From Closterium sp. NIES-65 (lineage: Eukaryota; Streptophyta; Zygnematophyceae; Desmidiales; Closteriaceae): a stretch of 64,000 bases of DNA. How positions within the stretch are numbered: the stretch's first letter is position 1; every line of letters begins with the position of its first letter. The stretch covers positions 62,001-126,000 of the forward strand of contig CANXME010000041.1 in NCBI GenBank assembly GCA_948144175.1. Direction: 5' to 3'. Below, in pieces: positions 11,976-22,871 of this stretch. Made by a program: the position numbers and the translations under genes. The notes below the pieces were generated by a model. The model worked only from the letters and a program-made list of their open reading frames with translations, made no database searches and was not told the DNA's origin.

Positions 11976-12118
11976 GCTCGATACCATGAGGACAAGTGAG
12001 AATGGAATGAATGAACTATGAAACAGTTGGGTACAAGTGCTAACCCTAATTGGGTTGTACCCCTTATGGGCTACCCCACTACAGCCTACACAAATGTATA
12101 AGCTATAATGTTCTGACA
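11976..12118 (-). mobile_element. Isolated Copia LTR plus primer binding site
   Basis: On the minus strand, 12,118-11,987 reads TGTC...CTCA (132 bp), homologous to the Copia-A and Copia-B LTRs. It is followed directly by TGGTATCGAGC (11,986-11,976), a variant of the plant Copia primer site TGGTATCAGAGC. This is therefore the 5' end of an element. Its body is missing beyond about 11,950. Its outer edge cuts the gag of another element at 12,119. Confidence 0.75.
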
Positions 12119-13411
12119 TCTTGTTCCTTTCGCAGGTTGTCCCGTCGATGTTGTTGAGACTTGTACTGAAGTTGTCCGATTTGCTTGCGTTGAGGCAACT
12201 TGACTGCTTGAAGGGCGAAGTTGGCGTTGCGGCGACGTTGACTGTTGTCGATTCGGGCAGTGCGTACGAGGATGCCCTGAAGTCTTGCAGAGGTGGCAGA
12301 ACGGAGGTACGATTTTCGGTCGATTGTTGTTGTTGTTGTGGCGCCGTTGAGTGTGAAACACAAATTCGGGCACTGATACCTTTCTCTTGTGTCGTTCTTC
12401 TTGCAGGTCCATGTCTTGCTGCTCGGCGTGGATTTCGGCGCAAAGTGCTGCTTCAGAAATTTTCCCGTGGGCTCGTAGTATGGCGCGAGTGGAGCGCCAG
12501 TGAGGACCAAGACCGCCGATGACAACCGTGACAAAGGTGTCCTCTGAAATCGATCCTCCACATCGAAGAAGTTTGTCGCGCAGCTCGCGGCAGCGTCTGA
12601 TATACGCCATTCCCTTCTCGCCTAGTTTCATTTCGATTGTTGTCAGCTGCGCCATTAACCGACTTTGGTTTATGCTGTCTGTTGCTTGATACAGGCTCTT
12701 CAAGTGATTGTGCGCGAGCTCCGCGGAGTTGCCGTAGCCTCGGTAAGACCGTATGTTTTGTTGTTGAGTTGGAGTGATGTTCCTCAGTAGTATCGTGTAC
12801 GCCATCATCGATTGATAGGTGCATTGCTGCTTCTCATACTGTGTGCCGTTTGTTAGGTATGGTAGGGACCCGTCGAAGAAGCCAAGGATTTGCGCTCCTT
12901 CCATCATCAGCTCGAATTCGAACGAGCAGGTAAAGAAATCCTTCCCGTCGAAGGGTTTTGTCGTTTGCAGTTTTAGAACGTGCGCGAACTGCGACTGAAC
13001 TTGTAGTGCGTCCAGCGTTCTCTCTTGTCCCGGTGCAGGTTGTGGTTGTGGCATGAAGCTGACTGAGCCGCGCTGGGGCTCGTACGGAGCGAAGGTAGGT
13101 TGCAGTTGTTGATTCCCGTGTGCGTAGGATGAGCCATCGAGACTCATGGGCGTCACGTTGTTGTTGTTGTTGCTGTTGTTTGATTGCGTAGGTGCTCCTT
13201 GCTGATGCTGCTCGTAGAAGGACATGAAGGAGAAGAACTTCTCCATCATGCTTGGATCGAAGCCCGCGCCTTGGTTTGCGGGTGTTTCAGTAGACCCAGC
13301 CGCCGGTCTCGTTGTTGTGCCTTCTTCTGTCTGTAGGCCAGAGGCAGGAGGTGGAGTAGGAGTAGTACCAGGAGAGCCGTTGGAGGAGCTCCTTTCCTTT
13401 CTGGAAGACAT
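12119..13411 (-). pseudogene. Copia-C gag, 3' truncated
   Basis: One open frame starts with MSSRKERSSS at 13,411. A P/T/Q/N-rich N-terminus is followed by a Copia gag core (KPFDGKDFFTCSFEFELMM, then a helical segment containing MAQLTTIEMKLGEKGMAYI) and a classical zinc knuckle, CHLCKTSGHPRTHC (C-x2-C-x4-H-x4-C). The frame ends when it runs into the foreign LTR at 12,118, so the knuckle's downstream part and all of pol are lost. The family differs from Copia-A and Copia-B in sequence, LTR and knuckle type. Confidence 0.85.
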
Positions 13412-13460
13412 GTCTCTTGGTGTATTAGGTGTTAAGGAGAAATAATTTTAACCTTAATCA

Positions 13461-13472
13461 GCTCTCATACCA
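13461..13472 (-). other. Copia-C primer binding site
   Basis: TGGTATGAGAGC on the minus strand differs by one base from TGGTATCAGAGC, the initiator-Met tRNA complement used by plant Copia elements. It directly abuts the LTR edge at 13,473. Confidence 0.85.
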
Positions 13473-13908
13473 TGTTGGGCTGAGTGCCCCTTAGGATCTT
13501 TGGTAGGGTTAAACTCTGAGTAGAGTGATGTAGTAGCGGAAGCGTTTAAATGAAGTCCTTGAACCACCTTGCGCTGGTATGTGAGTGCAAAGTAAGTTCT
13601 TTAAAACAAGCAAGTACAAAGGTTTATATAAGAGTACAAAGAATACGAAGAGATATAATTAAACTGTTTTACTGTTACGGTTCGATACAGTGCGACTTGG
13701 GCAACTGCTCAATGTCGAGTCAGTTGTGTGTCCTTGCTGTCGCGCTGCATTTGTCAAGTCAAAGGTCGCTGACTTTGACTTTCGCGTAACCTCCAGCGGT
13801 TACTTCAACCTCCGAGGGTTGACTCGCTGGTGCCTCGATATGCTCTGCTTCGCTTGTGCCTTGGTGTTTCGACACTACAGAGGCGCTTAAGATTGTTCGT
13901 TCCCAACA
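13473..13908 (-). repeat. Copia-C 5' LTR
   Basis: This 436-bp block is bounded by TGTTGGG...CCCAACA terminal inverted repeats and has the primer site immediately inside. It includes an AT-rich promoter-like part (13,600-13,680). Its outer edge is exactly the left limit of the great inverted repeat, so the insertion probably happened at or in that repeat's end. The adjoining 5 bp (GAGGT) would be one half of its target duplication. Confidence 0.82.
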
Positions 13909-14104
13909 GAGGTGGGGACCCTTCGTGTGGGACCTGCATGGGAACAACGGGGGGTTAGTTAGAAAAAAACAGACGTTCGCAGGCGTCACGAGGCATCCCC
14001 CCTAACGCCTGCCATCTTGGACGCCTGCAGGCGTCAGGAGGCGTCCCCCCTAACGCCTGCCATCTTGGACGTCTGCAGGCGTCAGAAGGCGTCCCCCCTA
14101 ACGC

Positions 14105-14340
14105 CTGCCATCTTGGTCCTTGGACGTCTTGGGCCTTGGTCCTTGGACGTCTTGGGCCTTGGTCCTTGGAAGTCTTGGGCCTTGGTCCTTGGACGTCTTG
14201 GGCCTTGGTCCTTGGACGTCTTGGGCCTCGGTCCTTGGACGTCTTGGGCCTTGGTCCTTGGACGTCTTGGGCCTTGGTCCTTGGACGTCTTGGGCCTTGG
14301 TCCTTGGACGTCTTGGGCCTTGGTCCTTGGACGTCTTGGG
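14105..14340. repeat. 23-bp tandem repeat (CCTTGGACGTCTTGGGCCTTGGT type)
   Basis: About ten units of 23 bp lie here. The right arm keeps only about three units (33,690-33,750), so the array has expanded or contracted since the arms arose. The region is open in several frames only because the unit lacks stops; I do not call a protein. Confidence 0.9.
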
Positions 14341-14900
14341 AGGGGAGGGGGGGGGGGGGGAAGACCAACACAACACATGCAAGACGAACACAACACATGC
14401 AATGCAAAAAAGCAGGAGCAAATACGAAAAAAGGAGCAAGTGAAAAGCAAGGAGCAAGACATCGTACCTCCGTCCGTGTCGCCCGGCCTGCCGCCCCACT
14501 TCCACTGACACTGCAGGGAAGGGGAGTGGGGAGGGGAGGGGAGGGGAGGGGGAGGGAGGGGGAGGGAGGGGAGGGGAGGGGAGGGGAGGGGAAGGGAGGG
14601 GAGGGGGGGGGAGGGGCAGGACGACCAACACAACACATGCAAGACAAAAAAGCAGGAGCAAATACGAAAACAGGAGAAAGCGAAAAGCAAGGAGCAAGAC
14701 ACCGTACCTCCGTCCGTGTCACCCGGCCTGCCGCCCCACTTCCACTGACACTGCAGGGAAGGGGAGTGGGGAGGGGAGGGGAGGGGAGGGGAGGGGAGGG
14801 GAGAGGGGGGGGGAGGACGACCAATACAACACATGCAATGCGAAAAAGCAGGAGCAAATACGAAAACAGGAGCAACTGAAAAACATGCAGCTAGACATCG
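14340..14900 (-). repeat. G-tract / 52-bp exon-like modules (left arm)
   Basis: Two to three copies of a ~250-bp module are present. On the minus strand each reads C-rich tract, CTGCAG, a ~52-bp block beginning TGTCAGTGGAAGTGG and ending ACGGAG, then GTACGATG. This looks like polypyrimidine tract, acceptor, short exon and donor. The same modules occur at 33,010-33,690. Confidence 0.7.
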
Positions 14901-15006
14901 TACCTCCGTGTCGCCCTCCGTGCCGCCGCGCTACCTGCCATGCTGAAGGGAACGGGGGGGGGGTTATTGCAAAGAGGCGCCTCTTGATGCCCCCTGCGCT
15001 GCCACC

Positions 15007-15180
15007 TCGCCCCGCGCTGCCCTCGTGAAGCCCTGAAGGAAGGAAGGCGGGGATTTAGCAGAGAACGCCTCCACTGCTGCCCCACCGCGCTGCCCCCGTG
15101 AAGCCCTAAAGGAAGGAAGGCGGGGATTTAGCAGAGAACGCCTCCACTGCTGCCCCGCCGCGCTGCCCCCTCGCCCTCCA
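15007..15180. repeat. Two to three units of the 73-74-bp repeat
   Basis: These are reverse-oriented units of the array at 31,245-32,950, which has about 23 copies. This is the clearest copy-number difference between the arms. Confidence 0.88.
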
Positions 15181-15711
15181 CGTGAAGGCCCGAACTGAAG
15201 GGAATGGAAGGGGGAGGAGTGAGGACGGAGTGAGGGTCAGGAGGACGTGGGACAGAGGCATGGAAGAGGACAGATCCAAGGGCCAAGGTGCTGGAGGTAT
15301 GTGAGTAGCCCGCAGAGGCCGAGGGTGGCCCCGTGCTTCAAGACAAGACCAAGAGAGAGCTGGGCCCCCCACTCTCAAATGACCGAGTCCCTCAGCCCCT
15401 CGTCTCTGCATGGCGCTCACTCTCCATTCAACAGCAACCCTCCTTGTAATCGCCTCAATTCCAGCCCGTCAGTCTCTCCATCTCGTTCCTCCGCCTCACC
15501 CCATGGACGCAGGGGGAGAAGCCAGCACACGTGGGAGGAAGACGCCTCGTCGCAGTGCTGCCTCAGCGGCTTGCCTCCGAGCGCGTGGTCAGCAGGGCGG
15601 GTAGGAGGCAGCCACACGCCTGTGACTGCCGGCCGTGCGTCATCCCAACACGCTCGCTCCCCCACAGCCTTTGCGCACGTAGGAGAGAGAAAATGAAAGA
15701 GTGAAGAATGC

Positions 15712-15796
15712 AGCGATACGGAAATCTGACAAAGAATGCAGCGATACGGAAATCTGACAAAGAATGCAGCGATACGGAAATCTGACAAAGAATGCA
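15712..15796. repeat. 28-bp tandem repeat, three copies
   Basis: The unit begins GAATGCAGCGATACGG. The right arm has about two units at 30,655-30,715. Confidence 0.88.
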
Positions 15797-16029
15797 GGCA
15801 ACGGAAAACTCCAGATGAAAAAGGAACTGAAAAGCATGCATCAGGTGAAGGTGGTGTGAGTGGCACACACAAGGATGTGGGCTGGAGGAGAGGGCGGGCA
15901 AATGACTAGTAAGAGATATGGAAAACTGACAAGCATACATCCAAGCAACGGAAAATGCAAGACAGAAAAAGCTGGAAAGCATGCATCAGGTGAAGGTGGT
16001 GTGAGTGGGAGTGACAGTGCAGTGGAGTG

Positions 16030-16150
16030 AGTGACAGTGCCAGCGGCAGCAGCAGCGGCAGCAGCAGCGGCAGCAGCAGCAGTGTCAGCGGCAGCGGCAG
16101 CAGCAGCAGTGTCAGCGGCAGCGGCAGCGGCAGCGGCAGTGGCAGCGCAG
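16030..16150. repeat. AGCGGC/AGCAGC low-complexity tract
   Basis: This is a trinucleotide-like imperfect repeat, with its inverse at 26,020-26,095. It gives alanine- or leucine-run frames on both strands, which I do not treat as genes. Confidence 0.85.
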
Positions 16151-17298
16151 GCGGGCTGGTGGGTGGCAGCTGCAGGGCGGGCACCAAAGGAACGTACCGT
16201 ACCTGAACACACCTGCTTACGCACAATGCCGCCATTACCTGAACACACCTGCTTACGCACGATGCCGCGTTACCTGAACACACCTGGGGAATGGTCCAAT
16301 GGTGCCGCCGGTGCGAGCTGGAGGAGGAGGAACGAGTGGCGCGAGGAGGAGGAGGAGGCGGCTATGAGGGCGGAAGCGAGCAAGTGCGAATGAGTGCCAA
16401 CAAGTGCGTGAACAAGTGCATGTAAAAACAAGAGTAACGAGATTTCTTAGCCAAGTTCAGCAGGCAGGGGTCGAGGCAGCAACGCCCGCCTCTGTCCTCC
16501 TCGCCTCAGCTGTCGCTCCGTCCACTTCCTCAGTTTGCCGCCCGCCAGCTCCCTTGAGTGCGCTGTGCTCCCTGAGAGGCGAGCAGTGGTCAGCAGGGCA
16601 GCAGCAGTGCTGCCTGCCGTGTGTCATCCCACTGCCGCCATCCCACTGCTGCCGTCTGCTGGCTCTGCACGAGGAGCAACCAGGAAGATCGGAAGAGAGA
16701 GAGCAGAACCAGCTTCAGAGCGGCAGAGAGAGAGAAAGAGCACAAGCGGAGAACAACAGAAAAGTGTGAAATTTTAGCACAGCAGAGCGACAAGTGAACG
16801 GCTGGGGAGGGGTGGGAGGGGGAAGGCGCATGGCGACAGTGGCCCAAGGGCACGATCGCAGCGAGCTAAGGCAGCAAGGGACGAGAGGGACGCGCGCATG
16901 GCATGAATGCACTGCTAAGCTATGCTACACCCACTGGACCCTCTCTCTGCTCTGGACTCTACATGAGCTCGCCTGCCAAAGTGCACCCTGAACCACTGCC
17001 ACCATGCGCCTTACAAGACAACGATGAGTTTGGCACGAGAAGAAACGATAGATGCAGAGGGGTGAAACGACAAAGGGGCGTGGGGGGAAGGCGCGAGTGC
17101 AAGGGGTTGAGGAGGGAACTTAGCGAGGTTCAGTGGCCGCTCGTTGCTTTCCGGTTGCCGCGCTCGCCCGCCTGTCACTTTCTGATTCGCCGCTCTCCAG
17201 CCGCCGCTCGCCTCCTCGCGTCATCGCTCGCTTCCATACGCACCCGCAAGTCAGCGTTGCCTCCTCGCCATGCAGCAGCAGGCCTTGGGCGATCTGCA
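16150..17298. other. Left-arm sequence without a recognisable gene
   Basis: 16,190-16,270 has three short repeats containing CCTGAACACACCTG. 16,400-16,600 mirrors 25,620-25,790. From 16,640 to 17,298 I see GC-rich unique-looking DNA with no gene, and no counterpart found in the right arm. Confidence 0.5.
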
Positions 17299-19036
17299 CA
17301 GGTCAGACAAAACAGCATCAGTGACTGAACATTCAAGATTTGAAAACAGGCAACAAAAGAAAAGAATCTATCAGATTTCCAATATTCAACGTAATGAAAA
17401 AACAAATTCAACTTACCATGGCAGAAGTTCCTCCGGTGGAAGTTCCTCCAGTGCAGCAGCGCCCGTTCTCAGCTGCAGCAGCACCAGATATTCCACTGAA
17501 GCAGCGCCCGCCGAACCTCCGTTCTTCAGCAGCTTCGTGGGAGCTGCAGCGCCGTTCCCCCAATCAAGCAGCAGCCGTTGCTCCTCATCAAGCTCAGCAG
17601 CCGTTGCTCCTCATTAGGCTCAGCAGGAGAGCAGCGAAGTGCAGCAGCAAGCCTTGGACCTGCACAAGTCAAACCAGTCAGCATCAGGGCCTGAACATTC
17701 AGTCGCTAACGAATAAAGGCAACTCCGGAAACATCACTCGGAATTTCATAGGAATGCTGAAACAATGCTCGAAAATTTAAATATGCTGAAACACCGCTTC
17801 CAACTTACCATGGCGGAATGCCTCCTCGCCGATCTTCCCAGGTCAGAATTAACAGCATCAGTGACTAGGCATTCAGATTCGTAGAAATGCAACAAAAGAA
17901 AAGAATATCTCAGGTTTCCAACATTCAAAGCACTGAAAAAACAGATTCAGCTTACCATGGCGGAAGTTCCTCTGGTGCAGCAGCGCCCGTTCTCAGCTAC
18001 AGCAGCACCCGATATTCCACTGCGGCAGCGCCTGCCGGACCTCCGTTCTTCAGCAGCGCCATTCCGCCAATCAAGCAGCAGTCGTTGCTCCTCATCAACA
18101 TCAGCAGCCATTGCTCCTCATCATTAGGCTCGGCAGGAGAGCAGCGAAGTGCAGCAGCAAGCCTTGGACCTGCACAAGTCAAGCCGGTCAGCATCAGTGC
18201 CTGAACATTCAGTCGCTAACGAATAAAAGCAACTCGGGAAACATCACTCGGGATTTCTTAGGAATGCTGAATGAAACAATGCTCGGAATCTCAATACGCT
18301 GAAACATCACTCGGGATTTCATAGGAATGCTGAAACAATGCTCGGAAATTCAATACACTGAAACATTGCTTCAACTTACCATGGCGGGATGCTTCGTAGA
18401 AACTTCACGAGCTTCGTGGCCTCCTCGCCAGCAGCGTCATTTCTCCGCGCAGCTCCAGGCTGCTGAATCGCACTGACGGTCGCGCAGCTCCAGGCTGCTG
18501 AATCGCACTGACGGTCGCGCAGCTCCAGGTTGCTGAATCGCACTGACGCTCGCGCAGCTCCAGGTTGCTGAATCGCGCTGACGCTCACGCAGCTCCAGGT
18601 TGCTGAATCGCGCTGACGCTCGCGCAGTTCCAGGTTGCTGAATCGCACTGATGGTCGCGCAGCTCCAGCCTGCTGACTCGCACTGATGGTCGCGCAGCTC
18701 CAGGCTGCTGAATCGCAATGACGGTCGCGCATCTCCATGCTGCTGAATCGCACTGACGGTCGCGCAGCTCCAGGCTGCCGAATCGCACTGACGGTCGTGC
18801 AGCTCCAGGCTGCTGAATCGCAATGACGGTGCAGCAGCACTCGTTATTCAACTGCAGCAGCGGTGGCCGAACCCTCCGTTCTTCAGCAGGCTCTTGGGTC
18901 ACCTGCACAAGTCAAATCACACATCATCAAATCACCTTGTGAGCATTCAGGTTTCGAACAAAATAAGCGTAACGAAGAATCACTTAAGATTTCAATACGC
19001 AAAGCGCTGAAAGATTGCTCTGTAAAAATGCTGTAA
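17299..19036 (-). other. Outward-directed homologous introns and exon-like blocks (left arm)
   Basis: On the minus strand, at least five intron-like units share GTAAGTTnAA at the 5' end, an internal TTGGAAACCTGA / CTGAATGTTCA / CACTGATGCTG series, and (in most) CTTGTGCAG or CCTGTGCAG at the 3' end. Approximate limits are 18,906-19,036, 18,172-18,376, 17,850-17,956, 17,662-17,808 and 17,299-17,413. Donors follow the same CCATG context. The blocks between them are unlike each other (a 35-bp repeat array; CAGCAG-rich stretches). This could be one long spliced, possibly non-coding transcript running away from the palindrome centre, or a family of introner-like elements. Frames are broken and I assign no protein. 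Confidence 0.6.
18455..18836. repeat. 35-bp tandem repeat, ~11 copies
   Basis: The unit begins CAGCTCCAGGCTGCTGAATC. It lies inside an exon-like block. The right-arm counterpart (24,750-24,892) has only about four copies. Confidence 0.9.
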
Positions 19037-20343
19037 CTTACCATGGCGAACTGAGTGGTGAGTATCCATGTGTGTATATCATGGACCACAGAACGACGAA
19101 ATCCCGCTTCGTCGTCGGATTCGTATGGACGTCGTCAGATGCATCGTCGACTCGCATGCGGAAGTCGCCAGCATCCGCAACGTCGCCATTATCCTCAAAT
19201 GGTTGCATGCGGAAAATCCGTAGGAATCACAGACGCTCTTGAGGTGATAATGCTGCTTGAGCCTCCCGGGATTAAATCTAGAATGATATCAGCTTATCGG
19301 AACCTCCAGAACGTGTAGAACTAAACCACCGCGAAAACCACGCTGTATTGAGGAAACTACTTCCCCACCAAATTCCGTTCTGTAAACGAGCCGTTTTACC
19401 CCAAGCAGAAGGGGATCATGGAGACTGAGACAATACTAATATCCATGGCGAGATGAGAAGACATGGCGACGGGAGCCACGGTGAAAATACATGGACGGTA
19501 CTTTTCACGAGATTCATGGCGGCCTTGAGGTCTGGCGAGCAGAGAAGTCGGAACAATGGAGGTGTGGGAATGTGGGAGAAAGCGGTGGAGTGGAAGGCCT
19601 TGCGAATCTGGGAGTGTCGCTTGACGAGGGTGACCAGAGTCAACCCACAGTGGTGATTCTCCCTTGCTGGGTGAGGGGGTGGTGCTGGCTCGACGGTGAC
19701 GACCAGCGTCAACCCAAAGTGGTGATTCTCGCTCGCTGAGTGAGGGGGTGGTGTTGGCTCGACGGTGACCAGGGTCAAACAAAAGTGGTGTCAGTGGGTG
19801 GGGAAGGATTGCGCCAGGCGGAGCGCGGGTGACAGAAAGTGGCGGGGGGAGAGGTGGGTTAGCGCGTCAAACGGTAAATAATTATTATTTTTTTGGGTAG
19901 AAAGAGTTCTCGGGACAGAGTGTTCGGTTCGGGGTCAAAGCGCTAATTTTTAAAAGAACCTGGTGAAAAGCGGCAATAACCAGGTCACTTGGCATGACAC
20001 CCGATTGAATTGGCTATCTTTTTTCCCTGGGATGCGAGGAAAACATTTCGCCGGCAGCATGCGCATGTGAATTTGACATCAGCGGAGCGCGGAGTTCACT
20101 GACGGGTCCGCGCGCCAGATGTGTCTGCGCGCCAAGTTTCGCAGCGGGAACTGGCGCAGTAACCTTGCGCACTGACTTCACATGATGATGTTCGACCGAA
20201 GATGGCGAACACGGATACACTCAGTTCGTGAATCAGCGACGATAGCACACGAAAGTACGAAGCGCGAAAATGTGCGCCGAGCGGGTGTTTGCGCGGGTGT
20301 CAGACTGCGCTCAGAGCATGACGTAGGTGATGGCAAAGCTTAA

Positions 20344-20454
20344 AGCCCAAAACCTGAATTACAAAAAAAGAGGGCAAACTGTGCACAGTTTGCCTGCCGC
20401 GCCCCAGAGTTTTGCCTGCAGCTGACTTCCGTTGAACAATTCAGGTTTCGGGTT
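20344..20454. mobile_element. TTAA-flanked MITE (111 bp)
   Basis: The element has terminal inverted repeats AGCCCAAAACCTGAATT and, at the other end, the complement of AACCCGAAACCTGAATT (15 of 17 match). It is flanked by TTAA at 20,340-20,343 and 20,455-20,458. The equivalent point of the right arm (about 23,080) has one TTAA and no insert, which gives a natural empty site. Inside is a perfect 22-bp palindrome (20,373-20,394). TTAA duplication is typical of piggyBac-type transposases; no transposase is coded here. Confidence 0.85.
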
Positions 20455-20665
20455 TTAAGTAGCTCTCCCTCGAGATTATCGCCTCCGGTGATGTAAATCG
20501 GATCGGACGGCTGTGCGTATGCTTGTGGGCCCACCTCACGTCATCAGTCAGTACAAGAAGATTTGTGGGCTCATCCTCCCCACCTCCACAGTGGAATGAA
20601 ATAACAACTGTAGAAACCTCAATTCTACACAAACTTCCACAGATACGTGTACGAAAGATAACTCA

Positions 20666-21413
20666 CACTGAGCATTCGTCTAGGTGGTAGATTGGTGGTG
20701 TCTACAATTTTCTAGTTCATTTTCTGCTTATGCATTTGTTTCATGATATCCTCTTTCAAAAGCTTATAACTGAAATAACTCACCCAAATTTCCTTTGGCA
20801 ACCAAATTTCCTTGTGTACGTTGGGGAAGTAAAATGTCTTTCATCGGTTCACAAATGCTATATCGGTTCGCGTTGTTCCATCCGTAGCGAGATTCGGCAG
20901 TCAAACCATGGACCTGTTATATGCCTGAACCGAAACCGTCAAGTCTGCACTTGCGACGACAACTGTTTGAGTCGCACAAACGCGTTTCTGGAAGTTTTGA
21001 CGAATAGCTGGAAGTCATTTGCATCGTTCCCGATCGTTGGATTTCCCGAACCCCTCGCACGCGGTCGTTTTGTCCTTGAACCTCGGACACCCTCGCTCCG
21101 CCAAAGCCAAGGCCGAGGCTTGCAGTGGTGGTTGGTGTTCGGTGGTTGGTTGATGTGGTAGGTAAGCAGGCCTTCCCGCCAAGTCGAACCTGCTTCCCCG
21201 CTGTTGCGGTTCAATGCTTCGAAGAAGGGAGGCGTAGTCTGATCTGTGCTGGCAATGAGCGAGGGTGGGATGAATTTGCTTTCATAAAGCTAGACTTCGA
21301 CAGTTGATGTTCATTCAGTTGACCAGCTTCCAGTTTCTCACGCCGTTTCTTTCAGCCTTTCCTGTTAGCTTGGAGTTCGTTTGTCTACTCAGGTTGTCAA
21401 CGATACGTCCAAA
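20666..21413. other. Palindrome loop upstream of RAMP4
   Basis: This is single-copy sequence with an open stretch at 20,730-21,161 that I do not recognise and that lacks gene-like features. It probably contains the promoter and 5' untranslated region of the RAMP4 gene; a C/T-rich stretch ending in TTTCAG at 21,350-21,355 could be a 5'-UTR acceptor. Confidence 0.4.
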
Positions 21414-21806
21414 ATGGTTAGTACCTTTTGGAGGCTTCTTTCGTGTTCCTGATGGGTTAACTTCTCTGGTTAGAATCTGACAACGAGCGTCCACCTTGGT
21501 CTTGCAGACGACTTCCAAGCGATTGGCTGAGAAGAAGAACTCTGCTTTTCACAAGAACATCACGAAACGAGGGAACGTTCCTGATAGTGTTACGAAACGG
21601 AGTGAGAAGTTTCCGGTCAGCGTCTGGGTTCTCGGTTTCTTCATCTTCGTTGTCATTGGCTCGTGTAAGTGTGTAGTTGCTAACAAACACGTAATGGAAA
21701 TGAACTCAATCTAACAATGGTATAAGACTCTGATATTTGTTTCTTCTTGGGTTGTGCAGCTCTTTTCCAAATAATCCGCAACGCTCAGTCGAGGGCGGTT
21801 GAGTAA
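21414..21806 (+). CDS. SERP1: RAMP4/SERP1-type stress-associated ER membrane protein
   Basis: Three coding exons, 21,414-21,416, 21,508-21,664 and 21,760-21,806, give 68 aa, the normal length for the family. The first coding exon ends with the ATG itself; intron 1 is GTTAGT...TTGCAG and intron 2 is GTAAGT...GTGCAG. The protein starts M-TTSKRLAEKK, has the family signature KNITKRGNVP, and ends in one membrane span (about residues 40-60, VLGFFIFVVIGSSLFQII) with a short tail. In animals and plants this tail-anchored protein sits at the Sec61 translocon and is linked to glycoprotein stabilisation and ER stress. Both splice joins restore conserved residues (ATG|ACG and GGCTCGT|CT). It lies in the loop of the giant inverted repeat, with no other gene there. 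Confidence 0.92.
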
Positions 21807-22871
21807 GAAATTCGGACGACTAATAGTCTTCACCAAGGCTCGCTTCGTGGACATATGGCGAGACTATGTGCATTCTTTACCCAATAGCTAATTTAGTTCG
21901 CCCGCTCACTGTCGGTTGGGGGTGGCCGCCTCTTCTGTGCGTTAAGGATCTGGAATGGATTGACTCTCATTGCGTGCTTGATTGTGCTGGGTCGGATTCA
22001 GCACTTGACAGCAATTTCGTGTTGATTCCTTCACACGTTATCTTACCAGAGCCTTAAGGCATCTACAACTAGATTAAATCCGTGTCTGCACTGGTATGTC
22101 CGTTGCACTGCGTCCATGTGCGTCGCCTGTCGCTGGTAATTTCTGGTGCCTTCTTCGATCCATAGAGAACTGTCTCGTGATTTCCAAGAAACTTGTTTCA
22201 GCATCAGACTGACACAACACCTCGAACGCCATCGCCCGCGATTACGTATGAGGCCAAGAAGAGTTACATGGTGGCAAGGCAAAACGGCTAAGCGGAAAGT
22301 GACCTTGTGGTAGAGGAGCCTTCATTGTAACTGGAAGTGAGTTGATTTGTCAATGGTTTGGAGAATCTTTCCTGCTGACATGACAGCTACGGTAAAAAAC
22401 AGTTGAATCAGATATAAAATTATGAAAGAGAGGGAATCTTGGTAGAGTTATAACATATAACAGTTTTATGGCTTTGAAAAAGGATGTCGTGAGAGAAATG
22501 CACAAGCGTACTGTTATGAATGAACTTGCAGAGTGCGCAGTAAAACGAATAACGAGAATGACTGATTACTGAATTACTGAATGACTGAATGACGATACAA
22601 TGAGAAAGGAACGACTAAATAGGGGAAGTCCTAGCTAGGCGGAGAGGTTGGGCGAGGATGGCTCAGTGATGGTTGCGATTGGAGCGGAGGCGACTCGGGA
22701 GTGGTTCGGTGCGACGAAATAGGAAGGACAGGTTCGTCGCATGACCCTCGGGATGTCCTCGCTAACGAGTGCCTCAGTAAGGATTCTGTAAATCCTTACA
22801 CGTACCACCAGCATTTATACACCTGAAATTTCCATACGTGAACCATACTGCCGTCCCAATTGACATGAAAT
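21807..22871. other. RAMP4 3' side of the palindrome loop
   Basis: This holds the presumed 3' untranslated region and unassigned AT-richer sequence. Short ACTGAATGACTGAAT-type repeats occur at about 22,560-22,595. I see no second gene; the open frame at 22,043-22,282 (minus) is unrecognised. Confidence 0.4.

Larger units (their letters stand above)
13909..20665. repeat. Left arm of ~20-kb inverted repeat
   Basis: The arm matches 22,872-33,912 in reverse orientation. Matching blocks, left to right: terminal GAGGTGGGGACC (13,909) with 33,901-33,912; the GCGTC/ACGCCTGC block (13,975-14,105) with 33,755-33,850; the 23-bp array with 33,690-33,750; G-tract modules with 33,000-33,690; 15,007-15,180 with the 74-bp array; 15,180-15,700 with 30,700-31,245; 15,905-16,600 with 25,620-26,230; 18,080-18,480 with 24,900-25,200; 18,860-19,100 with 24,510-24,730; and 19,340-20,660 with 22,875-24,060. 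The inner ~1.3 kb is almost identical. I see no transposase. Confidence 0.9.

Noticed and set aside
13955..14875. Proline/serine and PRRPRTKAQDVQG-type frames, and their mirror at 33,012-33,950
   Set aside because: They arise from C-tracts and the 23-bp repeat; lengths differ between arms and stop with the repeats.
19396..19782. 128-codon frame nearly identical to one at 23,641-24,006
   Set aside because: It is duplicated only because the arms are inverted copies. It has a mirrored alternative frame on the other strand and no recognised family features; it could be real but is unsupported.
20730..21161. 143-codon frame in the palindrome loop
   Set aside because: No signature, no supporting splice structure, and it lies where the RAMP4 promoter and 5' untranslated region should be.
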